Shown here: in pieces, positions 8,308 through 15,347 of the stretch
How positions within the stretch are numbered: position 1 is the stretch's first letter
How the letters are laid out: the number at the start of each line of letters is the position of its first letter
Assembly (NCBI GenBank): GCA_036244995.1
Contig: BTTF01000021.1
Span: 1-27,326, forward strand
Length of the DNA stretch: 27,326 nucleotides
Direction of reading: 5' to 3'
Source: BMS3Bbin07 sp036244995
GTDB taxonomy: Bacteria; Nitrospirota; Thermodesulfovibrionia; Thermodesulfovibrionales; JdFR-85
Position numbers and translations under genes: made by a program
The notes under the pieces: generated by a model
Told to the model about the DNA's origin: nothing
Databases searched by the model: none
Seen by the model: the letters and a program-made list of their open reading frames with translations, nothing else

Positions 8308-8509
8308 TATCCCTCCTTGACTCCAGGTATATTACTTTCCCGGCAGCATTGTCATCCTTCGGTTCCTCGTAGTATCCGGGACCCACAGCAACAATAACCC
8401 CCTCTTTCGGTCTCTCCTTCGCGGTATCAGGGATTATAATTCCTGCCGTGGTCTTTTCTTCTTTTTCGACCCTGAGCAAAACCCGGTCATGAAGTGGCCT
8501 CAGCTTCAT
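8285..8509 (-). CDS. GroES-like protein lacking the C-terminal half of the fold
   Basis: The first ~45 residues are a clear GroES (Hsp10) N-terminus: MKLRPLHDRVLLRVEKEEKT, the mobile-loop region TTAGIIIPDTAKERPKEG, then VIVAVGPG. A normal GroES is about 95 residues and continues with a VGD.VLF strand and a final YLIM/DILA segment. Here the frame ends after 74 residues with an unrelated tail (DNAAGKVIYLESRRDNGYR). ATG 8509 follows GGAGGT; a TTG at 8515 is too close to that site. No groEL is adjacent. It may be a shortened paralogue or the remains of one; the reading frame itself is clean and overlaps the next gene. Confidence 0.78.
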   Translation of the reverse strand: MKLRPLHDRVLLRVEKEEKTTAGIIIPDTAKERPKEGVIVAVGPGYYEEPKDDNAAGKVIYLESRRDNGYRSHY

Positions 8510-8554
8510 AAGCAACCTCCTGTCTTTGTAATAAACCTTGTCCCCTGCCCTTCA

Positions 8555-9601
8555 TCAGGCAACGGTCATCCTGTTGGAAAGTACGTCCTTTACCTCTCTC
8601 AGTATCTCCTCAACAGGGGGAATCTCTTTAAACCATTCCCTGCCTGTTATCTCATTTGTGCATGCGGCATATACCTTAGAGATCAATGCCCGGAGCCTTT
8701 CCGGGAGGGGCCTGGGACTTTCCCTAACGAGTTCCTTCCACCTCATCCTGTCCCTTTCCTTGGCCTCCTCTACAGCATGGTACCACCGTGTATTCCGGTA
8801 ATAAATCCTTGCAATCTCCTTGCTCACGGGAATCCCCTTATATGTGAACCTGCACTCGTCAAGGGTGCCAAGGACATCTACCAGCAACAGTCTTCTTTCA
8901 GGGTCAAAGCCAAGCTCTATCTTTCCATCTTCATTTTTAAGCCCTATCCTCGAAAACTCGTCGGTAATTATCCTGTTCACAGACAGGGCAATCTCTTTTA
9001 TCTCATTCAGCTCTCTCTCCGACAGCCCAGCAATGCGCCTGGCCTCTTCCCAGGAAAGATAACGGTCGGTAATCTCCAGCTTGGTGGATACATCCAGAAC
9101 AGGCTTCCTCAGTTCCTCACCAGGGACCGGCATCCCGTTTAAACCAAAGTCCTCAGGCCTCACCTCTCCGCTCTTCAGGCGTTTAAGTATACTGCTTCCC
9201 TCAGGAATGGAGTTCCTGTAGATAATCTCAAGGGGGAGCAGGAAGTTGCCCTTCTGCCCCTCATAACATGAATAGTCATACCTGCCTTCCCGGAACTCAG
9301 GCTTTAAGACCCTGAGCAGCCTTATCTCCATTGTGGTTGAGGGCCCCTGCAGTTCAAAGAGTGGCTTGCCCCTGTTGTCCTCAACAAGTCCGAGATAATG
9401 GGTCTTTATCCCTGTTTTCTCCAGTTTTTCAAAGAAATATGAGCTTAACAGGGCAATTGAGGCCCCTTTATCCGGAATAAGATCCGGCATCTCGCCCCAG
9501 TCAAAGACAGAGTACCTGTCCGAGAAGTGAAACCTCCCGATCCCGGGCACGTCCCCTTCCGGGGGTTTTATAACTTCAAGGTCCTTAACACTACCCACCA
9601 C
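8555..9601 (-). CDS. purC: Phosphoribosylaminoimidazole-succinocarboxamide (SAICAR) synthase
   Basis: Joins CAIR and aspartate using ATP in purine synthesis. The 348-residue sequence has the SAICAR-synthetase features: FHFSDRYSVFDWGEMPDLIP near the N-terminus (SDR/SVFDWG nucleotide region), then GIKTHYLGLVED and the central LPLEIIYRNSIPEGSSIL. It is longer than the ~235-residue E. coli enzyme and resembles the longer form found in archaea and some bacteria. GTG at 9601 (or the next GTG at 9598) lies just downstream of GGAGGTAA and overlaps the end of purE by 11 bases, so the two steps are translationally coupled. The conserved motifs are intact. Confidence 0.93.
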   Translation of the reverse strand: MVGSVKDLEVIKPPEGDVPGIGRFHFSDRYSVFDWGEMPDLIPDKGASIALLSSYFFEKLEKTGIKTHYLGLVEDNRGKPLFELQGPSTTMEIRLLRVLKPEFREGRYDYSCYEGQKGNFLLPLEIIYRNSIPEGSSILKRLKSGEVRPEDFGLNGMPVPGEELRKPVLDVSTKLEITDRYLSWEEARRIAGLSERELNEIKEIALSVNRIITDEFSRIGLKNEDGKIELGFDPERRLLLVDVLGTLDECRFTYKGIPVSKEIARIYYRNTRWYHAVEEAKERDRMRWKELVRESPRPLPERLRALISKVYAACTNEITGREWFKEIPPVEEILREVKDVLSNRMTVA

Positions 9602-10064
9602 TTACCTCCTCATCATCCCTTTCTATGCGCTCTCTTGCCTCAGCCTGATATTTTTTAACCCGCTCCTGTATTTCCGGCTCCCTACGGCCCAGAATCTTTG
9701 CTACTGCGAGGGCCGCCCCCTCAGGGTCGAGTACCACAAGGGGAGCAACTGCCGAGGGCATCCTGAGGCTTGAAAAGATATCCACCCCTGCAAAACTGTC
9801 ACTGTGCGGGGGACAGGCAATAACAGGACAGTGTGTCTGGGCATCGGCAAATCCGCTCAGTGCATTACTCCTGCCTGCAACTGTAATGAATACAACGTCC
9901 TCTTTCTCATACTCCTTTATAATCTCATAACAACGCATCGGCGCCTTATGCGCAGAGGCGATCCTCAGGACCGCCCCGACCCCCAGACCCTCCAGTGCAG
10001 AGGCAATCCTCTCAGACCATTGAAGATCGCTTTTGGAGCCCATTATAATCACTGCTTTTTGCAA
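9591..10064 (-). CDS. purE: Class II PurE, phosphoribosylaminoimidazole carboxylase (CO2-using)
   Basis: A 157-residue PurE. It has the N-terminal phosphate loop (MGSKSD, residues 8-13), but the other signature blocks are those of class II enzymes such as the carboxylase half of animal PAICS: RIASAHKAP (34-42), VAGRSNALSG (62-71), PVIACPP (80-86) and SSLRMPSA (98-105). Class I bacterial enzymes instead carry an AGAGGAAHLPG-like block. Class II enzymes carboxylate AIR directly with CO2 and need no PurK; no purK is seen here. The start is a TTG, with GGAGG about nine bases upstream. It heads the group purE-purC-groES-like-four-Cys protein. Confidence 0.93.
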   Translation of the reverse strand: MQKAVIIMGSKSDLQWSERIASALEGLGVGAVLRIASAHKAPMRCYEIIKEYEKEDVVFITVAGRSNALSGFADAQTHCPVIACPPHSDSFAGVDIFSSLRMPSAVAPLVVLDPEGAALAVAKILGRREPEIQERVKKYQAEARERIERDDEEVSGG

Positions 10065-10330
10065 TATCCTGCCTCCTGAATATCTGCGGTCAAGGTCTCT
10101 CTTTTCTTTGCCGTGGAGAATGCAGCCCGGACCACTTTTTTACAGCCTGCGATTGCATATTATAACCGATTTTCACCAAAAAATAGCATCCTTTCATCTA
10201 TACGTATTTCCCAGGACAATGCCGGCAAAAAACCTGTACCTTATAAAAAAGTGAAAGCTTAACCGGGTTTGATGCTGCGATTCTCCCTTTAAACCTCACC
10301 TGCTATTAACCCGGCAACTATTCAGAGAGA

Positions 10331-10373
10331 CATGTTTGTCCGCCATGTCAACCGGTTAACCGGTAAAAACATG
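10331..10373. repeat. Nested palindrome, perfect 14-base core
   Basis: The core ACCGGTTAACCGGT at 10351-10364 is its own reverse complement. It is flanked by an outer inverted pair, CATGTTT (10331-10337) and AAACATG (10367-10373). It could be an operator for a dimeric regulator or part of the mobile repeat that starts seven bases later. Nothing in the sequence decides which. Confidence 0.55.
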
Positions 10374-10379
10374 CTCTTT

Positions 10380-10542
10380 ACACACCCCCTGCCCCCTCTT
10401 TTTAGAGGGGAGTTATACTCTCCCTCCTTCTCAAGACTCTCTTTTACCAGCTTGCGCTCCCCCCTTACCTCCTTCCACTCCTCCCGGTAAGACCAGTGAT
10501 GGCAAGGACTTTCCCCTCTAAAGAGGGGATTAAGGGGTGTGT
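10380..10542. mobile_element. MITE-like element with ~30-bp imperfect terminal inverted repeats
   Basis: The left end (10380-10411, starting ACACACCCCCTGCCCC) and right end (10513-10542) are imperfect reverse complements of about 30 bases, and each contains its own small hairpin (CCCCTCT...AGAGGGG). The interior of about 100 bases has no coding capacity. Size and structure fit a non-autonomous miniature inverted-repeat element. No transposase or clear target duplication is visible. Confidence 0.55.
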
Positions 10543-10637
10543 TCCTTTTAAAAACCCTGTTTTTATTTGCCGGTTTAATATAATAAACCTGATTAAAATC
10601 ATAACTTATAGCAAGCCCGGGGATATAGAATAGAATT

Positions 10638-11672
10638 GTGACTACAGAGGACAGACAAGGCCTTTTTTTAAGGACTTTCCGCGGCAGGCCCTACCTGAGG
10701 GCCCTGCGGTACCTGATACAGTGGGGCGTTGTTATTATCGTAATATATGGAGGAATGAGCCTTTACGGCTTTCTAAAATATATTCAGGCTGGAAAACCGC
10801 CCCTTATTGAAAAACCCCTCTCTGTTGAAGGATTTATGCCTATCGGGGCATTTATGGCCCTGAAACTCTGGATAACTGAAGGCCTGTTTGACCCTGTTCA
10901 TCCGGCAGCCCTTGTCATCTTCATCTCTGCACTCCTTACGGCCCTGTTTTTAAAAAAGGGGTTTTGTGGATGGATATGCCCGGTGGGTACAATCTCCGAG
11001 CTCGCCTACAAGGCAGGCAAGGGCATATTTGGAAGGAATTTTTCACTGCCGAAGTATATCGATTATCCCCTGAGATCAATTAAATATCTGCTGATGGCGT
11101 TTTTCTTCTATGTAATCCTTATAAAGATGTCACCTGAATCCATCCGGGCCTTTCTCTTTACCCCATACTGGATGGTGGCGGATTTAAAACTCCTTATATT
11201 CTTTACAGCGATGTCCGTAACAACCCTCACCGTGCTGATGGTTCTCCTGTTTTCTTCCCTCCTTGTCAAAAATTTCTGGTGCCGCTATCTCTGCCCCTAC
11301 GGCGCACTGCTTGGGCTTCTGAGTATTTTAAGTCCTGTAAAGGTGACAAGAGACCCTTTAAGGTGTATTCACTGTCACAGGTGCACAAGGAGCTGCCCGG
11401 CCCTTCTGCCTGTTGAAGACAGGCAACGGATATCTTCTCCTGAGTGTACCGGGTGCCTTACCTGCGTAAGCCTCTGCCCGGCCCAGGGGGCACTTGACCT
11501 CGCCCTCCCGGGAAAGAGGTGGCTAAACCCCGCAATTTACATCCTGCTCATCATCACACTCTTTTGGGGTGGCATCATGACTGCAAAGGCCGCAGGTTAC
11601 TGGAAATCAAATGTCACATACGAGCAGTATGGAAAGATTGTTCCCCACCTGAAGGAGCTTGAGCATCCATGA
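10638..11672 (+). CDS. NapH/NosR-like membrane polyferredoxin
   Basis: A 344-residue integral membrane iron-sulfur protein. Several membrane segments (about 25-45, 82-102, 138-156, 178-205, 295-315) surround two Cys-x3-Cys-Pro motifs typical of the NapH/NosR/CcoG group: FCGWICPVGT (C110, C114) and FWCRYLCPYG. Two [4Fe-4S] motifs follow: CIHCHRCTRSCP (C243, 246, 249, 253) and CTGCLTCVSLCP (C270, 273, 276, 280). Such proteins pass electrons between the quinone pool and periplasmic or membrane partners, but the partner is not adjacent here, so the specific role is unknown. GTG start with a weak ribosome site. The gene stands alone, converging on the YtxH gene. Confidence 0.85.
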   Translation: MTTEDRQGLFLRTFRGRPYLRALRYLIQWGVVIIVIYGGMSLYGFLKYIQAGKPPLIEKPLSVEGFMPIGAFMALKLWITEGLFDPVHPAALVIFISALLTALFLKKGFCGWICPVGTISELAYKAGKGIFGRNFSLPKYIDYPLRSIKYLLMAFFFYVILIKMSPESIRAFLFTPYWMVADLKLLIFFTAMSVTTLTVLMVLLFSSLLVKNFWCRYLCPYGALLGLLSILSPVKVTRDPLRCIHCHRCTRSCPALLPVEDRQRISSPECTGCLTCVSLCPAQGALDLALPGKRWLNPAIYILLIITLFWGGIMTAKAAGYWKSNVTYEQYGKIVPHLKELEHP

Positions 11673-11697
11673 CATGACAACAAACTTGCACGTTTAA

Positions 11698-12039
11698 CTA
11701 ACGAACAAGCTTGCTTAGCCTCGCCTTCTGTTTCTCCAGAGTCTTCTGACCCTCTTCGATGGTCCTGAGAACACTCTCCTTCATATCCTCTGTTAAGTCC
11801 TTGCCTCTGGATATAATCTCCGTCGTCTTCTCATTGACATCCTCGATAAAGCCTCCGATCGTCTCAATCGTCTCCTCAGCCACTTCCCTTGCCTCTCTTT
11901 TGACCTTCTTTGCCGTCTTTGAGATATCACGCCTTGTCTTCCTGCCTGATTGCGGTGCATAAAGGAGTGCAATCAATGAACCAACAAGCCCCCCTACAAG
12001 AAAGGCACCGGTCACTTTTGCCAAATCATCTCTTTCCAT
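11698..12039 (-). CDS. YtxH-domain protein
   Basis: A 113-residue protein with an N-terminal Gly-rich membrane segment (GAFLVGGLVGSLIALLYAPQ, residues 11-30) ending in the APQSGRKTR motif of the YtxH/gas-vesicle-like family. A long charged amphipathic helix follows (about 35-110, rich in Lys, Glu, Thr) with coiled-coil character. Family members are often stress-related membrane-anchored proteins, but no biochemical role is established. GGAGGG about six bases upstream of the ATG fixes the start. The gene reads toward the polyferredoxin gene, leaving only 25 bases between them. Confidence 0.88.
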   Translation of the reverse strand: MERDDLAKVTGAFLVGGLVGSLIALLYAPQSGRKTRRDISKTAKKVKREAREVAEETIETIGGFIEDVNEKTTEIISRGKDLTEDMKESVLRTIEEGQKTLEKQKARLSKLVR

Positions 12040-12075
12040 TCAACCCTCCTTTTACCTCCCGGAATAGATGACAGT

Positions 12076-12206
12076 CTCGTAAAAAATCAGAAAGCAGCGT
12101 TTCTTGTCATTGCGAGCGGAGCGAAGCAATCTCTATCCGTCTGCTTTTAAAACAGATTGCTTCGTCGCTTTGCTCCTCGCAATGACAGTCATGGACTTTT
12201 TACGAG
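12076..12206. mobile_element. MITE-like repeat, TCATTGCGAGC family
   Basis: Outer arms CTCGTAAAAAATC (from 12076) and GACTTTTTACGAG (to 12206) are inverted copies with one mismatch. Inside them, TGTCATTGCGAGCGGAGCGA (from 12105) pairs with TTGCTCCTCGCAATGACA (to 12187), nested around a short interior. Inverted repeats with TCATTGCGAGC arms recur in many bacterial genomes. There is no coding capacity. Confidence 0.6.
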
Positions 12207-12222
12207 TTCATCAAATAAACTA

Positions 12223-12242
12223 CCCCGCCGCAAGTGGCGGGG
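12223..12242 (-). terminator. Probable terminator of the PagL-like gene
   Basis: A seven-base-pair GC stem (CCCCGCC / GGCGGGG) with a six-base loop lies 19 bases after the stop codon. On the minus strand it is followed by TAGTTTA, a moderately T-rich tail. Confidence 0.5.
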
Positions 12243-12260
12243 AATAAAACCCCAAGGGAT

Positions 12261-12854
12261 TTAAAATCCAAGCAGGTCTTTATAATCAAATTCATAGCTT
12301 ATACCAAATGAAAAAACATCTTCTCCATAATTATCCGCAACGCAGGCCTTGTTCGTCATCCCCCCGTTGGAAACATGTGTATATGCAAGATATGGTTGCC
12401 ATTTCCCCACTTTCCAACCCGTCCTGGCCCTGGCGAGGAAGTTGGTGTTGGAGCCAAGCCTGGGGCATTCTCCCTCTTCAATATTCATCCCCCCCCTGTG
12501 TACATAAGCCACCCCAAAACCAACGGCTACTACAGCTTTGCCGAATCTTGTCTCAGCTCCAACATTCCCTCCAATCCAGCCTGCACCGTCAAAAACCCCT
12601 CCGAGGAGCTCGGTATGCAGCCATTTTACCCGATTTCGGATTGGCTGACCGCGAACTCCAACCGTCCATATATCCTCTGACCTGGCAAAGGCGGGGCTCC
12701 ACGGAGAATCCCCGTTACTCAGGAAATCCCCCCTGCCATACTCTGTAAATACCTCCATTGCTGATGCTTCTTCGGCAAAACAGACCATGACAATAACAAG
12801 GAAAAAAAAACAAAAAATAACCTTTGCAAGTTCTTTTGAGGCTTTTCTATCCAT
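12261..12854 (-). CDS. PagL-like lipid A 3-O-deacylase / acyloxyacyl hydrolase family outer-membrane protein
   Basis: From ATG 12854 the protein has 197 residues and starts with a signal peptide (Lys/Arg-rich start, FCFFFLVIVMVCFAEEASA, cleavage near residue 32). The rest alternates polar and hydrophobic residues, as in an eight-strand beta-barrel. The segment YTHVSNGGMTN followed by DNYGED matches the PagL active site, where His and Ser sit two apart with a downstream acidic residue: here His160, Ser162 and probably Glu178. PagL removes a lipid A acyl chain at the outer membrane. The frame is open to 12914, but that start would overlap the upstream gene; ATG 12854 has AAGGGG just upstream. 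Assigned by motif, so alternatives in the barrel family remain. Confidence 0.65.
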   Translation of the reverse strand: MDRKASKELAKVIFCFFFLVIVMVCFAEEASAMEVFTEYGRGDFLSNGDSPWSPAFARSEDIWTVGVRGQPIRNRVKWLHTELLGGVFDGAGWIGGNVGAETRFGKAVVAVGFGVAYVHRGGMNIEEGECPRLGSNTNFLARARTGWKVGKWQPYLAYTHVSNGGMTNKACVADNYGEDVFSFGISYEFDYKDLLGF

Positions 12855-12877
12855 ATCCCCTTTTTTTAATATGAACG

Positions 12878-13402
12878 CTATCGGTGCACTATCTTCTCCA
12901 GTGCTCCTGTCCATATCGAATAACCTTTACCACTTAAGTGTATTCCGTCTTCAAGGAAATACTCCTTCACTGCCTTGCCCTTTATGTCTACAAAAAGACT
13001 GTAAATATCCAGAAACCCGGCACTTGTTTTCATGCTCATTTCCCTAATGGATTGGTTCACCCTTTGTATGTCTTCACCTGTTATCCACTCCAGCCCGATG
13101 GGCAGGATGCTGTGAACATAGATGCCGGCTTCCGGATAAGCTGCTAATAATTTCTCTATAATTTTCCTGTAAACATCCAGAAAATCAAAGTCTTCCATGG
13201 CCACATTGTTCGTCCCTGTCATGATAAAAACAAGGTTGGCATGCGAATATTCCCTTATAATTCCGTCAACCCTTGAAAGGAGCCCTTCCACTGTCTCGCC
13301 GGCCACACCAAGGCTTGCAACCCTGTGACCAGGGAACCTGTCCTGCCAGTCGAAAAACTCTATAAGAGAATGTCCTAAAAAGAGAATGTCCTTTGAATGC
13401 AT
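12878..13402 (-). CDS. SGNH/GDSL-type hydrolase
   Basis: A 174-residue protein with all four SGNH blocks: block I LGHSL with the nucleophile Ser12 (GHS instead of GDS), block II SLGVAGET with Gly35, block III GTNN with Asn65/66, and block V DGIHLS with Asp152 and His155. The compact size, without a signal peptide, resembles cytosolic esterase/acetylhydrolase members of the family. The substrate cannot be read from sequence. It lies 23 bases upstream of the PagL-like gene on the same strand, so the two may be expressed together and both act on acyl or acetyl esters. No clear Shine-Dalgarno precedes ATG 13402. Confidence 0.87.
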   Translation of the reverse strand: MHSKDILFLGHSLIEFFDWQDRFPGHRVASLGVAGETVEGLLSRVDGIIREYSHANLVFIMTGTNNVAMEDFDFLDVYRKIIEKLLAAYPEAGIYVHSILPIGLEWITGEDIQRVNQSIREMSMKTSAGFLDIYSLFVDIKGKAVKEYFLEDGIHLSGKGYSIWTGALEKIVHR

Positions 13403-13505
13403 ATCGTTATGGTTTCAGGCCTTTTATTGCTGGTTAAGAAGGGTTGTAGTCTGTGAAAATCTGCATCCCGGGGGCTTCTCTAATATTTATATAATTTTTT
13501 AATAC

Positions 13506-13581
13506 TGGTGGGCAGGGACGGAATCGAACCGCCGACACGAGGCTTTTCAGGCCTCTGCTCTACCGACTGAGCTACCTGCCC
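13506..13581 (-). tRNA. tRNA-Phe (GAA)
   Basis: On the minus strand a full 76-base cloverleaf can be folded: acceptor GGGCAGG pairing with CCTGCCC, D-arm GCTCAGTCGGTAGAGC, anticodon stem GAGGC/GCCTC with loop CTGAAAA (anticodon GAA), T-arm GGCGGTTCGATTCCGTC, discriminator A and an encoded CCA. Confidence 0.95.
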
Positions 13582-13736
13582 TCCTGTTGTAACAAAAACG
13601 GAAAATTAAAAACAGGGAGTATTGCCGTACCCACCAGGGTCTGAACTCTCCTGTATATAAATAATAAAAGTGATGATTATGATAAAATAATTGACCTGAA
13701 AAAGGCAATTTCATTAGAAAGAGGTCTATAAACAAA

Positions 13737-15347
13737 TTGTTCAAAATACACCCCTCAAGGTATTTTCCTGCCGTCCTCTCGGGAACAGCCCTTGTATTTG
13801 CATTTCCAACATTCAATATATCCATGCTTGCATGGATATGCATTGTTCCCTTTTTGATCTCCCTCTACAGTATGGATGAACATACAGCCTTTCGTGCAGG
13901 TCTCTTCTTCGGACTACCTTATTTCTTCGGCACCCAGTCATGGATATATTACTCAGTGAACCACTACGGTGGCGTATCTCTACTGCCGAGCCTGCTGATA
14001 GTCCTGCTCCTAAGCCTGTATGAAAGCCTTTATACGGCCATCTTCGGCTTTCTGTTTGCAAAGGCCGTAAAAAGAACAGACCTTCCCCTCACTATAATAG
14101 CCGCCCCGCTATGGTGTTCCCTTGAGTATATACGTGGATATCTATTTTCCGGCTTTCCATGGTCCCTGCTTGGTTATACCCAATATAATTCTCTCCCGAT
14201 TATTCAGATTTCGGATATAACAGGCGTCTACGGTGTTTCATTTCTTATCATCCTCGTCAATGCGTCTCTGGCAGATATCTACTTGCTGAAGGTGCGTCAA
14301 AAGGAAAAACCCCTCTTCCCGTACTGGAAAACCCTTTCCTCAGTAGCAGTCACCGCCGTACTTATCGCTGCAACCCTCCTCTATGGTGTTTATAAATTGA
14401 GGTCTGTCGGTACGGAAAAGAGTGATACCAGGCAGGTAAGAATCAGTATCATTCAGGGCAGCATAGAACAGGACAGGAAATGGAACCCTGCCTACCGGAG
14501 AAAAGTCTTTAATATATATAAAAGACTTACATTAGAGGCGCTTAAGGAGAATCCGGACATGGTTGTGTGGCCGGAGACTGCCCTGCCCTTTTATTTCGGC
14601 AGAGACAAGGAGCAAACAACGGAGCTGACAGAGTTTGTAAAAAAATCCGGCGTCCCCCTCTTGACCGGCACCGTCCTGGTGAGAAACAGACCTGTTGCCA
14701 AAAACCGGGATGTAAATTCAAACAACGGATACATGCTGTCAAACAGCGCTGTTCTTATTAACAGCGCTGGAAAGCTGACCTACACTTATGATAAAATACA
14801 TCTGGTACCCTTTGGTGAATATGTGCCTCTTAAAAGCACCCTGTTCTTTTTAGACAAGCTCGTAAAGGGTATAGGAGACTACACACCCGGCAAGAATTAT
14901 GTTAAGGCCAAACTACCCTGGGGGCAGTTCGGTACGATTATTTGCTATGAGGCTATTTTTCCGGGCCTTGTCAGAAAATTTTTCAGACACGGGGGGAATC
15001 TCATCGTCAATATAACCAATGATGCCTGGTTCGGAAGGACCAGTGGGCCCTATCAGCATTTTTCGATGTCGGTCTTCAGGGCTGTCGAAAACAGAAAGCC
15101 CCTTGTAAGGGCGGCAAATACCGGAATATCGGGTTTTATAGATGCAACAGGGAAGGTTTTAAAAAAAACAGGGCTTTTTAAAGAGACATATATAACAGAA
15201 GATATCCTGATAAACGATGATATCAGTTTCTATACAAGATTTGGAGATATGTTCAGCTTTTTAAATATTATATTCACCGTATTGCTTTTTATAAGCTTGC
15301 TGAATAAAGTCGAAAGAACTCAAAAATATCAAGGAGGAGTAACATGA
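13737..15347 (+). CDS. lnt: Apolipoprotein N-acyltransferase
   Basis: Adds the third acyl chain to lipoproteins in the inner membrane. The 536-residue protein has about six N-terminal membrane segments (to ~residue 220), a periplasmic nitrilase-type domain and a final membrane segment (about 508-527). The nitrilase triad is visible: Glu280 in VVWPETALPF, Lys353 in YDKIHLVPFGEYVP and Cys403 in TIICYEAIFPG. PWSLLGYTQY is the usual family motif before the catalytic domain. The TTG start is the first in-frame start giving a complete TM1; the ribosome site (AGAGGT) is rather distant. Its stop overlaps the prfB ATG (ATGA), with AAGGAGGAG inside the lnt end serving prfB. Lnt is normally a Gram-negative gene. 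Confidence 0.93.
   Translation: MFKIHPSRYFPAVLSGTALVFAFPTFNISMLAWICIVPFLISLYSMDEHTAFRAGLFFGLPYFFGTQSWIYYSVNHYGGVSLLPSLLIVLLLSLYESLYTAIFGFLFAKAVKRTDLPLTIIAAPLWCSLEYIRGYLFSGFPWSLLGYTQYNSLPIIQISDITGVYGVSFLIILVNASLADIYLLKVRQKEKPLFPYWKTLSSVAVTAVLIAATLLYGVYKLRSVGTEKSDTRQVRISIIQGSIEQDRKWNPAYRRKVFNIYKRLTLEALKENPDMVVWPETALPFYFGRDKEQTTELTEFVKKSGVPLLTGTVLVRNRPVAKNRDVNSNNGYMLSNSAVLINSAGKLTYTYDKIHLVPFGEYVPLKSTLFFLDKLVKGIGDYTPGKNYVKAKLPWGQFGTIICYEAIFPGLVRKFFRHGGNLIVNITNDAWFGRTSGPYQHFSMSVFRAVENRKPLVRAANTGISGFIDATGKVLKKTGLFKETYITEDILINDDISFYTRFGDMFSFLNIIFTVLLFISLLNKVERTQKYQGGVT

Larger units (their letters stand above)
10065..10637. other. 573-bp gene-free stretch with a palindrome and a repeat element
   Basis: No convincing gene is present; the short open frames here lack ribosome sites and coding character. 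The left end must hold the purE promoter: on the minus strand there is a TATAAT at 10164-10159 but no good -35 box. The centre has a perfect 14-base palindrome and a MITE-like inverted repeat (both listed separately). The right end holds a TATAAT at 10579-10584, a possible -10 box for the polyferredoxin gene. Confidence 0.6.

Noticed and set aside
8489..9142. Long plus-strand open frame opposite purC
   Set aside because: It is the antisense shadow of a motif-complete purC, has no ribosome site and its translation is rich in Pro, Leu and Cys, with no domain.
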